A stretch of DNA of 64,000 nt from positions 62,001 through 126,000 of the forward strand of contig JBMNUT010000002.1 in assembly GCA_050946375.1 (NCBI GenBank), written 5' to 3'. Shown here piece by piece: positions 17,081 to 25,007 of this stretch. A program made the position numbers and the translations under genes. This stretch comes from UBA1794 sp050946375 (lineage in GTDB: Bacteria > Bacteroidota > Bacteroidia > Bacteroidales > Bacteroidaceae). Under the pieces are notes generated by a model, which searched no databases, was not told the origin of the DNA, and saw only the letters and a list, made by a program, of their open reading frames with translations. Every line of letters begins with the position of its first letter. Positions within the stretch are counted from its first letter, which is position 1.

Positions 17081-18505
17081 ATGACAGGCATGTTTGCCAT
17101 AATGCACCGTTTGCAGAACGCGCTGCGCTGCCTCGTTTTGTGGTTGGCCCTGTCGGGAACCGGACTTCTGAGCGCCTGTTCTTCCGACGACGACGGCTGG
17201 AAAGCCGAACTGGCCGCCCTGCAAAAGGCCCTCACCCTGCAGCAGGAACGCCTCGAGACGCTGGAGGACCGGGCAGTAGTGACGGGCATCCGGCTGACCG
17301 ACGAGGGCTACGTGGCCGACTTCTCCGACGGAAGCTGCCTGACCCTCCTCGCGGCGAGCGGAAATCCCGCGCTCGTAACCGTCGGGAACGACAGCCTTTG
17401 GTCGATTAACGGCACAGCCACTCCCGTCCCCGCCGCAGGGGAAACCGAAGGAGAAGCGCCGGAGCTGGCCGTCGGAGCAGACGGAAACTGGACACTCGAC
17501 GGGCACAACACCGGCCTCTATGCCGCCGTGCGCCACGACTTGGGCAGCGCTCCCGAGCTGTGGGGCATCGTGGAAACCGCCGGGAGCTATGCCTTTTCGT
17601 TCTCCGACGGCTCGCAAGTCCTCATCCGCCGGGAGCAGGAAGCCATTATCGCCCCCTATTTCCACAACAACCCCCTGCCGCTCGGCCAAGACTCCCTGCG
17701 GATTCTCTGCATCGGCAACAGCTATACGAGCGACACGCAGCTCTATCTGTACGAAATCGCCATGTCTTCCGGCATCGACCCCGAGCGCTATGCCATCGGG
17801 TTCGTCGCCTTTTCGGCAGCCTCGCTGCAAGCATGGGCCGAAAAGTACCGGAGCGGCGAGCCGGTCACGCTCAACAAATGGGCCGGAAGCCTGGACATCC
17901 CCCTGGAGAGGGCCCCGCTTCGGGAAATACTCCGCCAGCCCTGGGACGTGGTAGTCCTGCAGCAATTCAGCGGCGACGCCGTCGATTACTCCACTTTCAA
18001 CCCCGCCCTCAAACAAATGATACGCTACATCCGCACCGACTGCCCCAACCAGCGCGTGGCTCTTGCGTGGCAAACGGCGTGGTCCTACTGGTCGGGCTAC
18101 GGTCCGGAGCCGCGCGGCGAAGAACGGTGGCGGCAGATTTGCCGCACTACGCAGGAGATGGTGACGAGAGACGGCATAGACATCATCGTCCCCGTAGGCA
18201 CCGCCATCCAGAACGCCCGCCACACTTCGCTCCAGACGCCCTACGACCTGACGCGCGACGGCACGCACCTGGCCTTCGGCACGGGCTGTTACGTGGCAGC
18301 CTGCACGTGGTTTCAGGCGCTGATGGCGCCCGTCTTCAACGTGAGCATATTGGGAAACAAACAACTGCACAGCATCTCGGAGAAAGAAAAGGCCGAGTCC
18401 CGCTATCCCACGCAGGCGGTGACGGCAGAAAACCGGGAACTCTGCCAGCGATGCGCCTACTATGCCACGCTCGACTTCTACAACGTGACGCCCATCGGCG
18501 AGTGA
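17081..18505 (+). CDS. DUF4886 SGNH-like surface lipoprotein
   Basis: 474 residues. Lipobox LLSAC (Cys33) is followed by SSDDD, an acidic stretch like the lipoprotein export signal described in Bacteroidetes, so surface exposure is likely. Residues about 40-75 form a short coiled coil, then come beta-rich spacer repeats ('YVADFSDGSCLTLL', 'YAFSFSDGSQVLIR'). The C-terminal DUF4886 domain begins 'LRILCIGNSYTSD' (SGNH block I, nucleophile Ser in GNS) and ends with 'DGTHLAFGTG', supplying the Asp-x-x-His of block V. It is probably a carbohydrate or ester hydrolase, given the neighbouring arabinofuranosidase; the substrate is unknown. Starts at residues 4 and 8 are also possible. Confidence 0.87.
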   Translation: MTGMFAIMHRLQNALRCLVLWLALSGTGLLSACSSDDDGWKAELAALQKALTLQQERLETLEDRAVVTGIRLTDEGYVADFSDGSCLTLLAASGNPALVTVGNDSLWSINGTATPVPAAGETEGEAPELAVGADGNWTLDGHNTGLYAAVRHDLGSAPELWGIVETAGSYAFSFSDGSQVLIRREQEAIIAPYFHNNPLPLGQDSLRILCIGNSYTSDTQLYLYEIAMSSGIDPERYAIGFVAFSAASLQAWAEKYRSGEPVTLNKWAGSLDIPLERAPLREILRQPWDVVVLQQFSGDAVDYSTFNPALKQMIRYIRTDCPNQRVALAWQTAWSYWSGYGPEPRGEERWRQICRTTQEMVTRDGIDIIVPVGTAIQNARHTSLQTPYDLTRDGTHLAFGTGCYVAACTWFQALMAPVFNVSILGNKQLHSISEKEKAESRYPTQAVTAENRELCQRCAYYATLDFYNVTPIGE

Positions 18506-18580
18506 CTTCTCCCCGTCCGACAGCACACGAGGCGCAATGCCCCGCAAGGCGTCCGCCCAAAAGTGCCGCATCAGAAACCG

Positions 18581-18620
18581 AAAAGTGCCGCATCTTTCGC
18601 GAAAAAGATGCGGCACTTTT
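18581..18620. terminator. Bidirectional terminator between convergent genes (repeat locus 9, 17-bp stem)
   Basis: 18581-18597 pairs perfectly with 18604-18620: AAAAGTGCCGCATCTTT and its complement, loop CGCGAA. Both strands end in TTTT. It lies between the DUF4886 gene (plus) and rnhB (minus). A further half-unit precedes it from 18557. Confidence 0.85.
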
Positions 18621-18673
18621 CATGAATTCCCCCGCCGATTCTCGCCCGCCGCACGGCATCCGCCGGCAGGAAG

Positions 18674-19273
18674 TCAGAAGTCCAGCTCCAGTTGCCGCTC
18701 GGTCAGTCGGAACGTCATGCGGTGGTAAGGCGAAGGACCGTACTCCGCGATGGCCGCGCGGTGCGCCGCCGTGGGATAACCCTTGTTGCGGTCCCAACCA
18801 TATTGGGGATAGGATTTGTGAAGCTCACGCATGCGGTCGTCACGATACGTCTTGGCCAGAATGGAAGCCGCGGCGATGGAAAGATATTTACCGTCGCCCT
18901 TTACCACGCAGCAGTGCGGCACGCCGGGATAAGGATCGAAGCGGTTGCCGTCGACCAGCAGGAACTCCGGCTTCAAAGTCAAGGCGTCCACCGCCCGGTG
19001 CATGGCCCGAAACGAAGCACGGAGTATGTTGATTTCGTCAATCTCCCCGGCCGAAACCTCCGCCACCGCCCACGCCAGCGCGTCGCGCTCTACCTCTTCG
19101 CGCAGACGGTAGCGCATGGCCTCGCTCAGTTGCTTCGAGTCGTTGAGCCGGGGATTACGGTAGTCCGGCGGCAACACTACCGCCGCGGCAAACACAGGCC
19201 CGGCCAGACAACCGCGGCCCGCCTCGTCCAGCCCGGCTTCACGCCGGGAGTTATCCATGCAAGACAGCAGCAT
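18674..19273 (-). CDS. rnhB: Ribonuclease HII
   Basis: 199 residues from the chosen start. RNase HII motifs are complete: 'AGLDEAGRGCLAGPV' (catalytic Asp-Glu), 'LLVDGNRF' (third acidic residue) and 'VVKGDGKYLSIAAASILAKTYRD' (fourth acidic region and the family-specific segment). It cleaves RNA in RNA-DNA hybrids and excises misincorporated ribonucleotides. ATGs at 19291, 19273 and 19258 are in frame. 19273 gives a 4-bp gap from the hppA stop and a typical length, whereas 19291 would overlap hppA. It is probably co-transcribed with hppA. Confidence 0.95.
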   Translation of the reverse strand: MLLSCMDNSRREAGLDEAGRGCLAGPVFAAAVVLPPDYRNPRLNDSKQLSEAMRYRLREEVERDALAWAVAEVSAGEIDEINILRASFRAMHRAVDALTLKPEFLLVDGNRFDPYPGVPHCCVVKGDGKYLSIAAASILAKTYRDDRMRELHKSYPQYGWDRNKGYPTAAHRAAIAEYGPSPYHRMTFRLTERQLELDF

Positions 19274-19277
19274 AGGC

Positions 19278-21500
19278 TTACAACAGAGCATAGCTGACCG
19301 TCAGGCCCGCCATCACAATGGCCACCATGCTCATCAGTTTTATCAAAATGTTCAGGCTCGGGCCGGAAGTATCCTTGAAGGGATCGCCCACCGTGTCGCC
19401 CACAATGGCCGCATTATGCGCATCCGAACCCTTTCCGCCGTAGTTCCCTTCTTCAATAAACTTCTTTGCATTGTCCCAGGCACCCCCCGAATTGGCCATG
19501 AAGATAGCCATCGAGAATCCGCTTGCCAGGCCGCCAGCCAGCAGACCCAGCACACCGGGCACGCCGAACACCAACCCCGTGAGTACCGGAGCGGCAATGG
19601 CCAGCAACGAAGGCAGCAGCATGGCGCGCTGAGCCCCCCGCGTGGAAATCAGCACACAGCGGGAGTAATCCGGATCACTCGTGCCCTCCAGGATGCCGGG
19701 GTCCTGCCGGAATTGCCGACGCACCTCCTGCACCATCTTCTGAGCGGCGCTACCTACGGCGTTCATCGTCAGGCCGCAGAAGAGGAACGTCATCATCGCC
19801 CCGATGAAAGCCCCGGCCAGCACCGAAGGATTCATCAGGTGTACGTCGTAAATCTCCATGAAGTCTATGAGCGACAGCCCGTGCAGTTCGTCAGCCGTGA
19901 AGCGCAATCCGTGGCCGACCGCTACCAGTCCGTCCGCCGCCTGCTCCGCCACGCGCACCAGGGCGATGCGTATTTCCTCCACATACGAGGCCAATAACGC
20001 CAGCGCCGTAAGCGCCGCCGAGCCGATGGCAAAGCCCTTGCCCGTAGCCGCGGTAGTATTTCCCAGCGCATCCAGCAAGTCGGTCCGCTGGCGCACCTGC
20101 GCTTCCAGTCCGCTCATCTCGGCATTTCCGCCAGCGTTGTCGGCAATCGGGCCGTAAGCGTCCGTTGCCAGCGTAATTCCCAAGGTGGAAAGCATGCCAA
20201 CCGCCGCAATGCCCACGCCATAGAGCCCCATGCTCAGGCTGCGGGCCGAGAGGTCGAGCTGAAAACCGTTGGCGCAAAGATAGGAAAGTATGATGGCCAT
20301 CACCACCGTCAGTATGGGAATCGCCGTAGAGAGCATGCCCAATCCCAAGCCACTGATGACGACTGTGGCCGGACCCGTAGAGGCACTTTTGGCAATCTTG
20401 CGCGTCGGCTTGAACGACTGCGAGGTATAATATTCCGTTACCTGCCCCACAATCACGCCGGCCACGAGGCCCGTGATGACAGAGAAGGCTATCCCGTGCC
20501 AGTTTTCGAGCCCCAATACGTGAAGAATGAGGAATGAAGCGGCCGCAATGAGCACCGCACTCAGCTGCGTGCCCCGCCCCAATGTATTCAAGAGATGGTG
20601 GATGTCGGAGTTTCCGCCGCGTGTCCGCACCGCGAATATGCCGATTATCGAAAGAAAGATGCCCACTCCTGCAATCAGCATCGGGGCTATGACCGCTTTC
20701 TCCTGCATGGCCGGATTATAAGTGAAGGCCGCCGCGCCCAAAGCCGCCGTCGAAAGGATGGCGCCGGCATAGGATTCGTAGAGATCCGCCCCCATTCCGG
20801 CCACGTCGCCCACGTTGTCGCCCACATTGTCGGCAATGGTTGCCGGGTTACGCGGGTCGTCTTCCGGAATACCGGCCTCCACCTTTCCCACCAGGTCAGC
20901 GCCTACGTCGGCCGCTTTCGTATAGATTCCGCCGCCCACGCGGGCAAACAACGCCTGGCACGAAGCGCCCATTCCGAAGGTAAGCATCGTAGTCGTGATG
21001 AAAATCAGCTTGCGGCTTCCCGTAAGGTCGGTAAACTGTTGCAGAATCAGATACCATGCCGAAATGTCAAGCAGCGCCAGTCCCACCACAGTGAGCCCCA
21101 TGACGGCGCCCGAGCGGAAGGCCACTTGCAGACCATCGTTAAGTGACTGGCGAGCCGCCCAGGCGGTACGCGCCGAAGCATACGTCGCCGTCTTCATGCC
21201 CACATAGCCCGCCAGCGCAGAGAAGAAGCCCCCCGTCAGAAAGGCCACGGGCACCCAGTGATTTTGCAGGTCGAGTGTCGCAAGAGCCCAGAAGAAGAGC
21301 GCCAATATAATAAACACAATGCCCACCACCTTGTACTGCTGTTTGAGATACGACATAGCGCCCTGGCGCACGGCGGCGGCGATTTTCTTCATCAGAGTAG
21401 TCCCTTCCTCCTTACGCTTCATGGAGCGATAAAACAGATATGCCACGGTCAGAGCCGCAATCGAGGCCACGGGAGTAATCCAGAACAGAGAATGCACCAT
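19278..21500 (-). CDS. hppA: K+-dependent membrane-bound pyrophosphatase (H+ and/or Na+ pump)
   Basis: 740 residues, about 16 membrane helices. Diagnostic motifs: 'GGGIYTKAADVGADLVGKVEAGIPEDD', 'NVGDNVGDVAGMGADLYESY', 'DAYGPIADNAGGNAEMSGL' and the C-terminal 'GDTVGDPFKDTSGPSLNILIKLMS', which together bind Mg-PPi. The K+-site motif reads GNTTAATGKG, with Ala where K+-independent enzymes have Lys, so it should need K+. Sequence alone does not separate H+, Na+ or dual Na+/H+ transport; a dual pump is known from Bacteroides vulgatus. It recycles biosynthetic PPi into an ion gradient. Confidence 0.97.
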   Translation of the reverse strand: MVHSLFWITPVASIAALTVAYLFYRSMKRKEEGTTLMKKIAAAVRQGAMSYLKQQYKVVGIVFIILALFFWALATLDLQNHWVPVAFLTGGFFSALAGYVGMKTATYASARTAWAARQSLNDGLQVAFRSGAVMGLTVVGLALLDISAWYLILQQFTDLTGSRKLIFITTTMLTFGMGASCQALFARVGGGIYTKAADVGADLVGKVEAGIPEDDPRNPATIADNVGDNVGDVAGMGADLYESYAGAILSTAALGAAAFTYNPAMQEKAVIAPMLIAGVGIFLSIIGIFAVRTRGGNSDIHHLLNTLGRGTQLSAVLIAAASFLILHVLGLENWHGIAFSVITGLVAGVIVGQVTEYYTSQSFKPTRKIAKSASTGPATVVISGLGLGMLSTAIPILTVVMAIILSYLCANGFQLDLSARSLSMGLYGVGIAAVGMLSTLGITLATDAYGPIADNAGGNAEMSGLEAQVRQRTDLLDALGNTTAATGKGFAIGSAALTALALLASYVEEIRIALVRVAEQAADGLVAVGHGLRFTADELHGLSLIDFMEIYDVHLMNPSVLAGAFIGAMMTFLFCGLTMNAVGSAAQKMVQEVRRQFRQDPGILEGTSDPDYSRCVLISTRGAQRAMLLPSLLAIAAPVLTGLVFGVPGVLGLLAGGLASGFSMAIFMANSGGAWDNAKKFIEEGNYGGKGSDAHNAAIVGDTVGDPFKDTSGPSLNILIKLMSMVAIVMAGLTVSYALL

Positions 21501-21897
21501 AAGAATACCAGATTTTTATCAAAAAGTGAAACACGAATCAAAAATTCTCCCCGCCCCGTCATCCATGCGCGGCAGGGAGGCTTGCTGCGCAAAGGTAACG
21601 AATCTATTTTTTCCCGCACAAAAGTTCGACTATTCTTTTTCGCCTTTTTCATGACCCCATCGGCGCTTCTTCCGAAAAGGGGCGGCACATTTCGGAAAAA
21701 GGAGCAAGGCTTTTACCGGAAACTGGCAAGGCTTTTCCCCCGAAGCCCAAGCGCTCCGCGCATACCCCGCCGGGTAAAAAAGACTTTTCCCTCGCCTTTT
21801 TCACCCAAAAGTCTTCCTTATTCCTGAAAATTCTTGCCTACCCTCCACCGAAAATTCTTATATTTAGCGCCAGATTCCCACCCATCTTAACCGCACG
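21501..21897. other. 397-bp intergenic region: hppA promoter, repeat locus 10, second promoter
   Basis: Divergent region with no gene. It holds the hppA promoter, repeat units at 21671-21740 (two AAGGCTTTT units and a degenerate GGGGCGGCACATTTCGG unit), and a weak TATATTTA -7-like site about 40 bp before the next plus-strand gene. Between these I see nothing. Confidence 0.7.
21590..21622 (-). promoter_or_regulatory. hppA promoter (-33 TTTG, -7 TACCTTTG)
   Basis: On the minus strand, TTTG (plus 21619-21622) lies 21 bp before TACCTTTG (plus 21590-21597). Both elements and the spacing fit the Bacteroidetes primary-sigma consensus. The leader is about 85 nt. Confidence 0.75.
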
Positions 21898-23007
21898 ATG
21901 CACATGAAAAAATTTCATCACCCCATACCCGCCCTGCTGTTCCTCCTCGCCCTCCTGCCGCTGCGTGCCGGCGCGCAGGAAGAAATGCCTGCCGCATCCG
22001 CCGTGCCGGACACCGTCTCCATCCCGGAAATGGCGGAAGGCTTCTTCGCGCAATACGTGGAACAACGTCCCGCCCAGCAGGGATGGCAGGAAACCGACGT
22101 GGTCTATTTCGGCGAACTGCGCGACTCATCCGTCCGTATCGACGGCGGAAACAGCACCCTCACCCCCGCCCTTTGCGTCACCCCCGGGCTGAAACTGGCC
22201 GACGGCCTGCGGCTTCCGCCCTCCGTCTACCTGTGGGTTTATGAATTCGTGCCGGTCGACGGCATCCATTCCGTATGGAACACCCGCGACCGCCTCTATT
22301 GGCTCCGCCCCGTCGGGGAAGACAACGGCGGAAAAGGATTAGGCGAAAAGCTCGCGACCCGCTACGGAAGCGTGCTCATCAACGATACGCTCCGCGCCGT
22401 TCCGGCACGCTGGTACAACGGACCGCTGGCCTGCCTCGGCACGCCCGTTGCCACCTACGGCTTCCACCGCACGGGCAACCGCCTGCATTGGGGCACGCTC
22501 CGCGACGGACGCATAGAGACATCGCCCGAAAGCCGCGACGGAAACATCTACGCCCCGCGGGGCAGCCTGGCACGGGAGGCGCGCGACATCACAAGCGGAA
22601 GCATGCTGACCGCCATGACCGCCCACGGGAAATTCGCCTCCGCCCTGCGCCGCCGGAGCGAAGAACAGGCACTCCGCCTCCTTGCCCTCAAGCTCAACGA
22701 TGAACTGCGCCGCACGGGCAAGGCGCAAGTCTGGGAAGAACGGAAAACAAACCGGGCGTATACGCTCCTTTTCTATATGGACTCTACGCACAAAACGCAC
22801 CTCCAACCGCTGTTTCCCCAAGACCTCGACGCCGACGACCACCGCCTGCTCGACGAACTGGCCGGGGCTTTGGCCGAACAGCCGCCCGGCATATTGAGCG
22901 AACAATGGACGATTGACGGGCGCCGCTTTGCCGGATGCTACGTCAAGGCACAGTGCATCCACGGGAAATGGCACTTCACAGCCTACCCGAGACCCTACTC
23001 ATATTGA
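21898..23007 (+). CDS. Secreted protein of unknown function, paralogue A
   Basis: 369 residues with a signal peptide (MHMKKFHHPIPALLFLLALLPLRAGA-Q; M3 is an alternative start). I do not recognise the family. It shares its plan with the next gene: 'IPEMAEGFFAQYVE' against 'VEEMAAGFRTQYVE' near the mature N terminus, a 'YLWV' beta segment, 'LYWLRP', 'DTLRAVPARWYNGPLACLGTP' against 'DSLKAVPARWFTGELEGIGTP', an identical LNDELRRTGKAQVWEER stretch, and 'IDGRRFAGCYVKA' against 'IDGRRFPGYYLRA'. There are no catalytic motifs or lipobox. It is likely periplasmic, and a tandem duplication produced the pair. Confidence 0.85.
   Translation: MHMKKFHHPIPALLFLLALLPLRAGAQEEMPAASAVPDTVSIPEMAEGFFAQYVEQRPAQQGWQETDVVYFGELRDSSVRIDGGNSTLTPALCVTPGLKLADGLRLPPSVYLWVYEFVPVDGIHSVWNTRDRLYWLRPVGEDNGGKGLGEKLATRYGSVLINDTLRAVPARWYNGPLACLGTPVATYGFHRTGNRLHWGTLRDGRIETSPESRDGNIYAPRGSLAREARDITSGSMLTAMTAHGKFASALRRRSEEQALRLLALKLNDELRRTGKAQVWEERKTNRAYTLLFYMDSTHKTHLQPLFPQDLDADDHRLLDELAGALAEQPPGILSEQWTIDGRRFAGCYVKAQCIHGKWHFTAYPRPYSY
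22688..22743 (+). repeat. 56-bp identical segment shared by the tandem paralogues (copy 2 at 23781-23836)
   Basis: 56 consecutive identical bases encode LNDELRRTGKAQVWEER and flanks in both genes, in otherwise strongly diverged paralogues. The identity includes third codon positions and stops abruptly at both ends. Confidence 0.92.
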
Positions 23008-23026
23008 CCCTAACGCACCCGCTCCC

Positions 23027-24112
23027 ATGAAACATACCCTCATCCCTCTCGTCCTCCTGCCCGCCCTCTTGGCCGCCACGCCGGGACTTCGGGCACAAAC
23101 CGAGGCAGTCAGCGTGGAAGAAATGGCCGCCGGATTCCGCACACAGTATGTGGAAAACGCCGCTTTCGCCGACACAAGCCGTTACGACATCCTCTACTTC
23201 GGCCGTCGACACAGTAGCCGGTTCACCCTCTACGGCGCCGACAGCGACTACACGCGCGGCTACTGCGACCAACCCGCCCTGCGCCGCGCAGGAGACATCG
23301 CCCTGCCTCCGTCGGAATACCTATGGGTGACGGAAAGCACAGACAGCACCGACACGCCCGAAGCCCCGCGCCACCAAGGGAAACTCTACTGGCTCCGCCC
23401 GCGGAATGCCCGGCCAACCGCCGAAAACGAAGCCCTCCATCGGCGCCTGGCACAGGCATTCGGCAGCGAAACCCTCGGCGACAGCCTGAAGGCCGTGCCC
23501 GCCCGTTGGTTCACAGGCGAGCTGGAAGGAATCGGAACCCCTTGCTACATCTACGGCAACCGCCTCGTCTCCACCCGTTCGTTCCGAGGAAAAGTGCAGA
23601 AAGGGCAGACGGAAGCCCGGGGCAAATGCTTCGGAACGGAATACATGCCGCAAGGCTCGCTGGCAGCCGAGGCGGAATACGTGCGGCTCGGCAGCCTCGC
23701 CGTTCCGCCACCCGAGCAAGGGCGATGGAGCCAAGTGCCTGCCGCCCGGCTCGAAGCCAAGGCGGTAGTGCTGCTCTTCGTCAAGCTCAACGATGAACTG
23801 CGCCGCACGGGCAAGGCGCAAGTCTGGGAAGAACGGGACGAAGGCGCCGGGTGGTTCGACCTCCTGCTCTACATGGACGAAGGGCGCAAGGCGCATCTCC
23901 ACGTCCTCACGCCCGACACTCTGGACGAACGGCAGCAGCAGACCATCGACGAACTGCGTGCGGCGCTGGCCGCGCAGCCCGCCGGACTGCTCCGCGAGTG
24001 CCGGGCCATCGACGGACGGCGCTTCCCCGGCTATTATCTGCGTGCCGCCCACGGACGCAACGGCCTGTGGGCAGTGGAAGACCGCCGCAATCCCTCCGAC
24101 TGCTGCTACTGA
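23027..24112 (+). CDS. Secreted protein of unknown function, paralogue B
   Basis: 361 residues with a signal peptide (MKHTLIPLVLLPALLAATPGLRA-Q). It is a diverged tandem copy of the preceding gene (19 bp gap, probably one transcript), with the same order of conserved blocks. The frame is open into the previous gene, but the signal peptide fixes the start at 23027. Unlike paralogue A it carries a repeat-like 'RGKVQKGQTEARGKCFG' insert in the middle. The function is unknown. Conservation of the 'VPARW(Y/F)xG...GTP' and 'IDGRRFxGxYxxA' blocks suggests a shared fold, not decay. Confidence 0.85.
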   Translation: MKHTLIPLVLLPALLAATPGLRAQTEAVSVEEMAAGFRTQYVENAAFADTSRYDILYFGRRHSSRFTLYGADSDYTRGYCDQPALRRAGDIALPPSEYLWVTESTDSTDTPEAPRHQGKLYWLRPRNARPTAENEALHRRLAQAFGSETLGDSLKAVPARWFTGELEGIGTPCYIYGNRLVSTRSFRGKVQKGQTEARGKCFGTEYMPQGSLAAEAEYVRLGSLAVPPPEQGRWSQVPAARLEAKAVVLLFVKLNDELRRTGKAQVWEERDEGAGWFDLLLYMDEGRKAHLHVLTPDTLDERQQQTIDELRAALAAQPAGLLRECRAIDGRRFPGYYLRAAHGRNGLWAVEDRRNPSDCCY

Positions 24113-24146
24113 TGCTTTCCGCCCGACAGACGGCCTCTCTCCCGCG

Positions 24147-24761
24147 CTACACCTGCCGGATTTCTTCCTGCAGGCGGGCGAGGAAGCGGGCGGCATGCGC
24201 GCCGTCCATCTGCGTGTGGTGGAACTGGAAGGAAACGGTCAGGGTGGTTTTCCAGAAACGACGCCTGTATCTGCCCCAAATGAGGAAGGGATTGTTGAAA
24301 ACCCCGCTGTACATGCCCACCGCGCCGTCTATGTCATATTGGGCAAGGGCGGAAGTGCCGATGACCATACTGTCCGTGAGGTCGTGGTTTTCGCACGCCT
24401 CCGCCACCTGCTTCGTCAGCCGCAAATAATCGGCGGCGAACGCCTTCAGGTCCGGAGAGAAGGGGATGTCGCAGGAACTGACCTCGCCTTCGCGGTTAAG
24501 TACTATGGTGTTGACGGCAATACGGTCGTACTGCATCAGCTTCCGCCCTACGGGCAGCAGGAAAAACTCCTTGATGCCGCTCGCCGCACGGCCTATGCAC
24601 CAACACATAAGCATGTTGAACTTCAGTCCTTCCCGCCTGCTTTTCCGGACAAGGCGGCTCACGTCCAGCGTCTTGAAGAGGGTGACCATGGGCATGGGAG
24701 CGTCCATCCACATCTCAAAGGCATAGGCTCGGGTCGTTTCCCGGGGATTTACTTCTTTCAT
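24147..24761 (-). CDS. Chloramphenicol acetyltransferase-like O-acyltransferase
   Basis: 204 residues, close to the 210-220 of trimeric CAT enzymes. The catalytic motif HHxxxDG appears near the C terminus as 'SFQFHHTQMDGAHAARFL'. Upstream blocks also match, including 'FKTLDVSRLVRKSRREGLKFNMLMCWCIGRA' and 'WGRYRRRFWKTTLTVSFQFHH'. The start is taken at ATG 24761; the frame is open 28 codons further but lacks conservation. Chromosomal CatA-like proteins in Bacteroidales are often housekeeping acyltransferases, so resistance should not be assumed. It converges on paralogue B with a 34-bp gap. Confidence 0.9.
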   Translation of the reverse strand: MKEVNPRETTRAYAFEMWMDAPMPMVTLFKTLDVSRLVRKSRREGLKFNMLMCWCIGRAASGIKEFFLLPVGRKLMQYDRIAVNTIVLNREGEVSSCDIPFSPDLKAFAADYLRLTKQVAEACENHDLTDSMVIGTSALAQYDIDGAVGMYSGVFNNPFLIWGRYRRRFWKTTLTVSFQFHHTQMDGAHAARFLARLQEEIRQV

Positions 24762-24908
24762 AAGGCTGCTCGAAACACTAAAAACTACTTCACAATAACC
24801 GGCCGAAGATACGACATTTCCGGCAATTACAGACAGGGGAAACACGACTTCCGCAGGCAGGCCGCAGAAACGGCGCAGGCACTATGCGCAAAAAGCCTCC
24901 CCGCAATC

Positions 24909-24965
24909 GGCGAAAAGTATAGGCACTTTTTGGAATAAGTGCAGGGGATTTCTACCGAAAAATCC
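24909..24965. repeat. Dispersed repeat, locus 11
   Basis: CGAAAAGTATAGGCACTTTTTGGAATAAGTGC and a half-unit, ending at the antiporter -7 element. It lies in the divergent region between the CAT-like gene and the antiporter. Confidence 0.7.
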
Positions 24966-24966
24966 C

Positions 24967-24974
24967 TAACTTTG
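24967..24974 (+). promoter_or_regulatory. -7 element TAACTTTG for the antiporter gene
   Basis: An exact TAnnTTTG match 33 bp before the ATG at 25008. The -33 position falls inside repeat locus 11 and shows no TTTG. Confidence 0.55.
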
Positions 24975-25007
24975 CACAGAAATCCCCTATCCCGCCAGCA
25001 AAAAGTA

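Noticed and set aside
24147..24761. Acquired chloramphenicol resistance gene
   Set aside because: CAT-like fold and HHxxxDG motif only; no mobile element, and base composition like its neighbours. Housekeeping acyltransferase is as likely.
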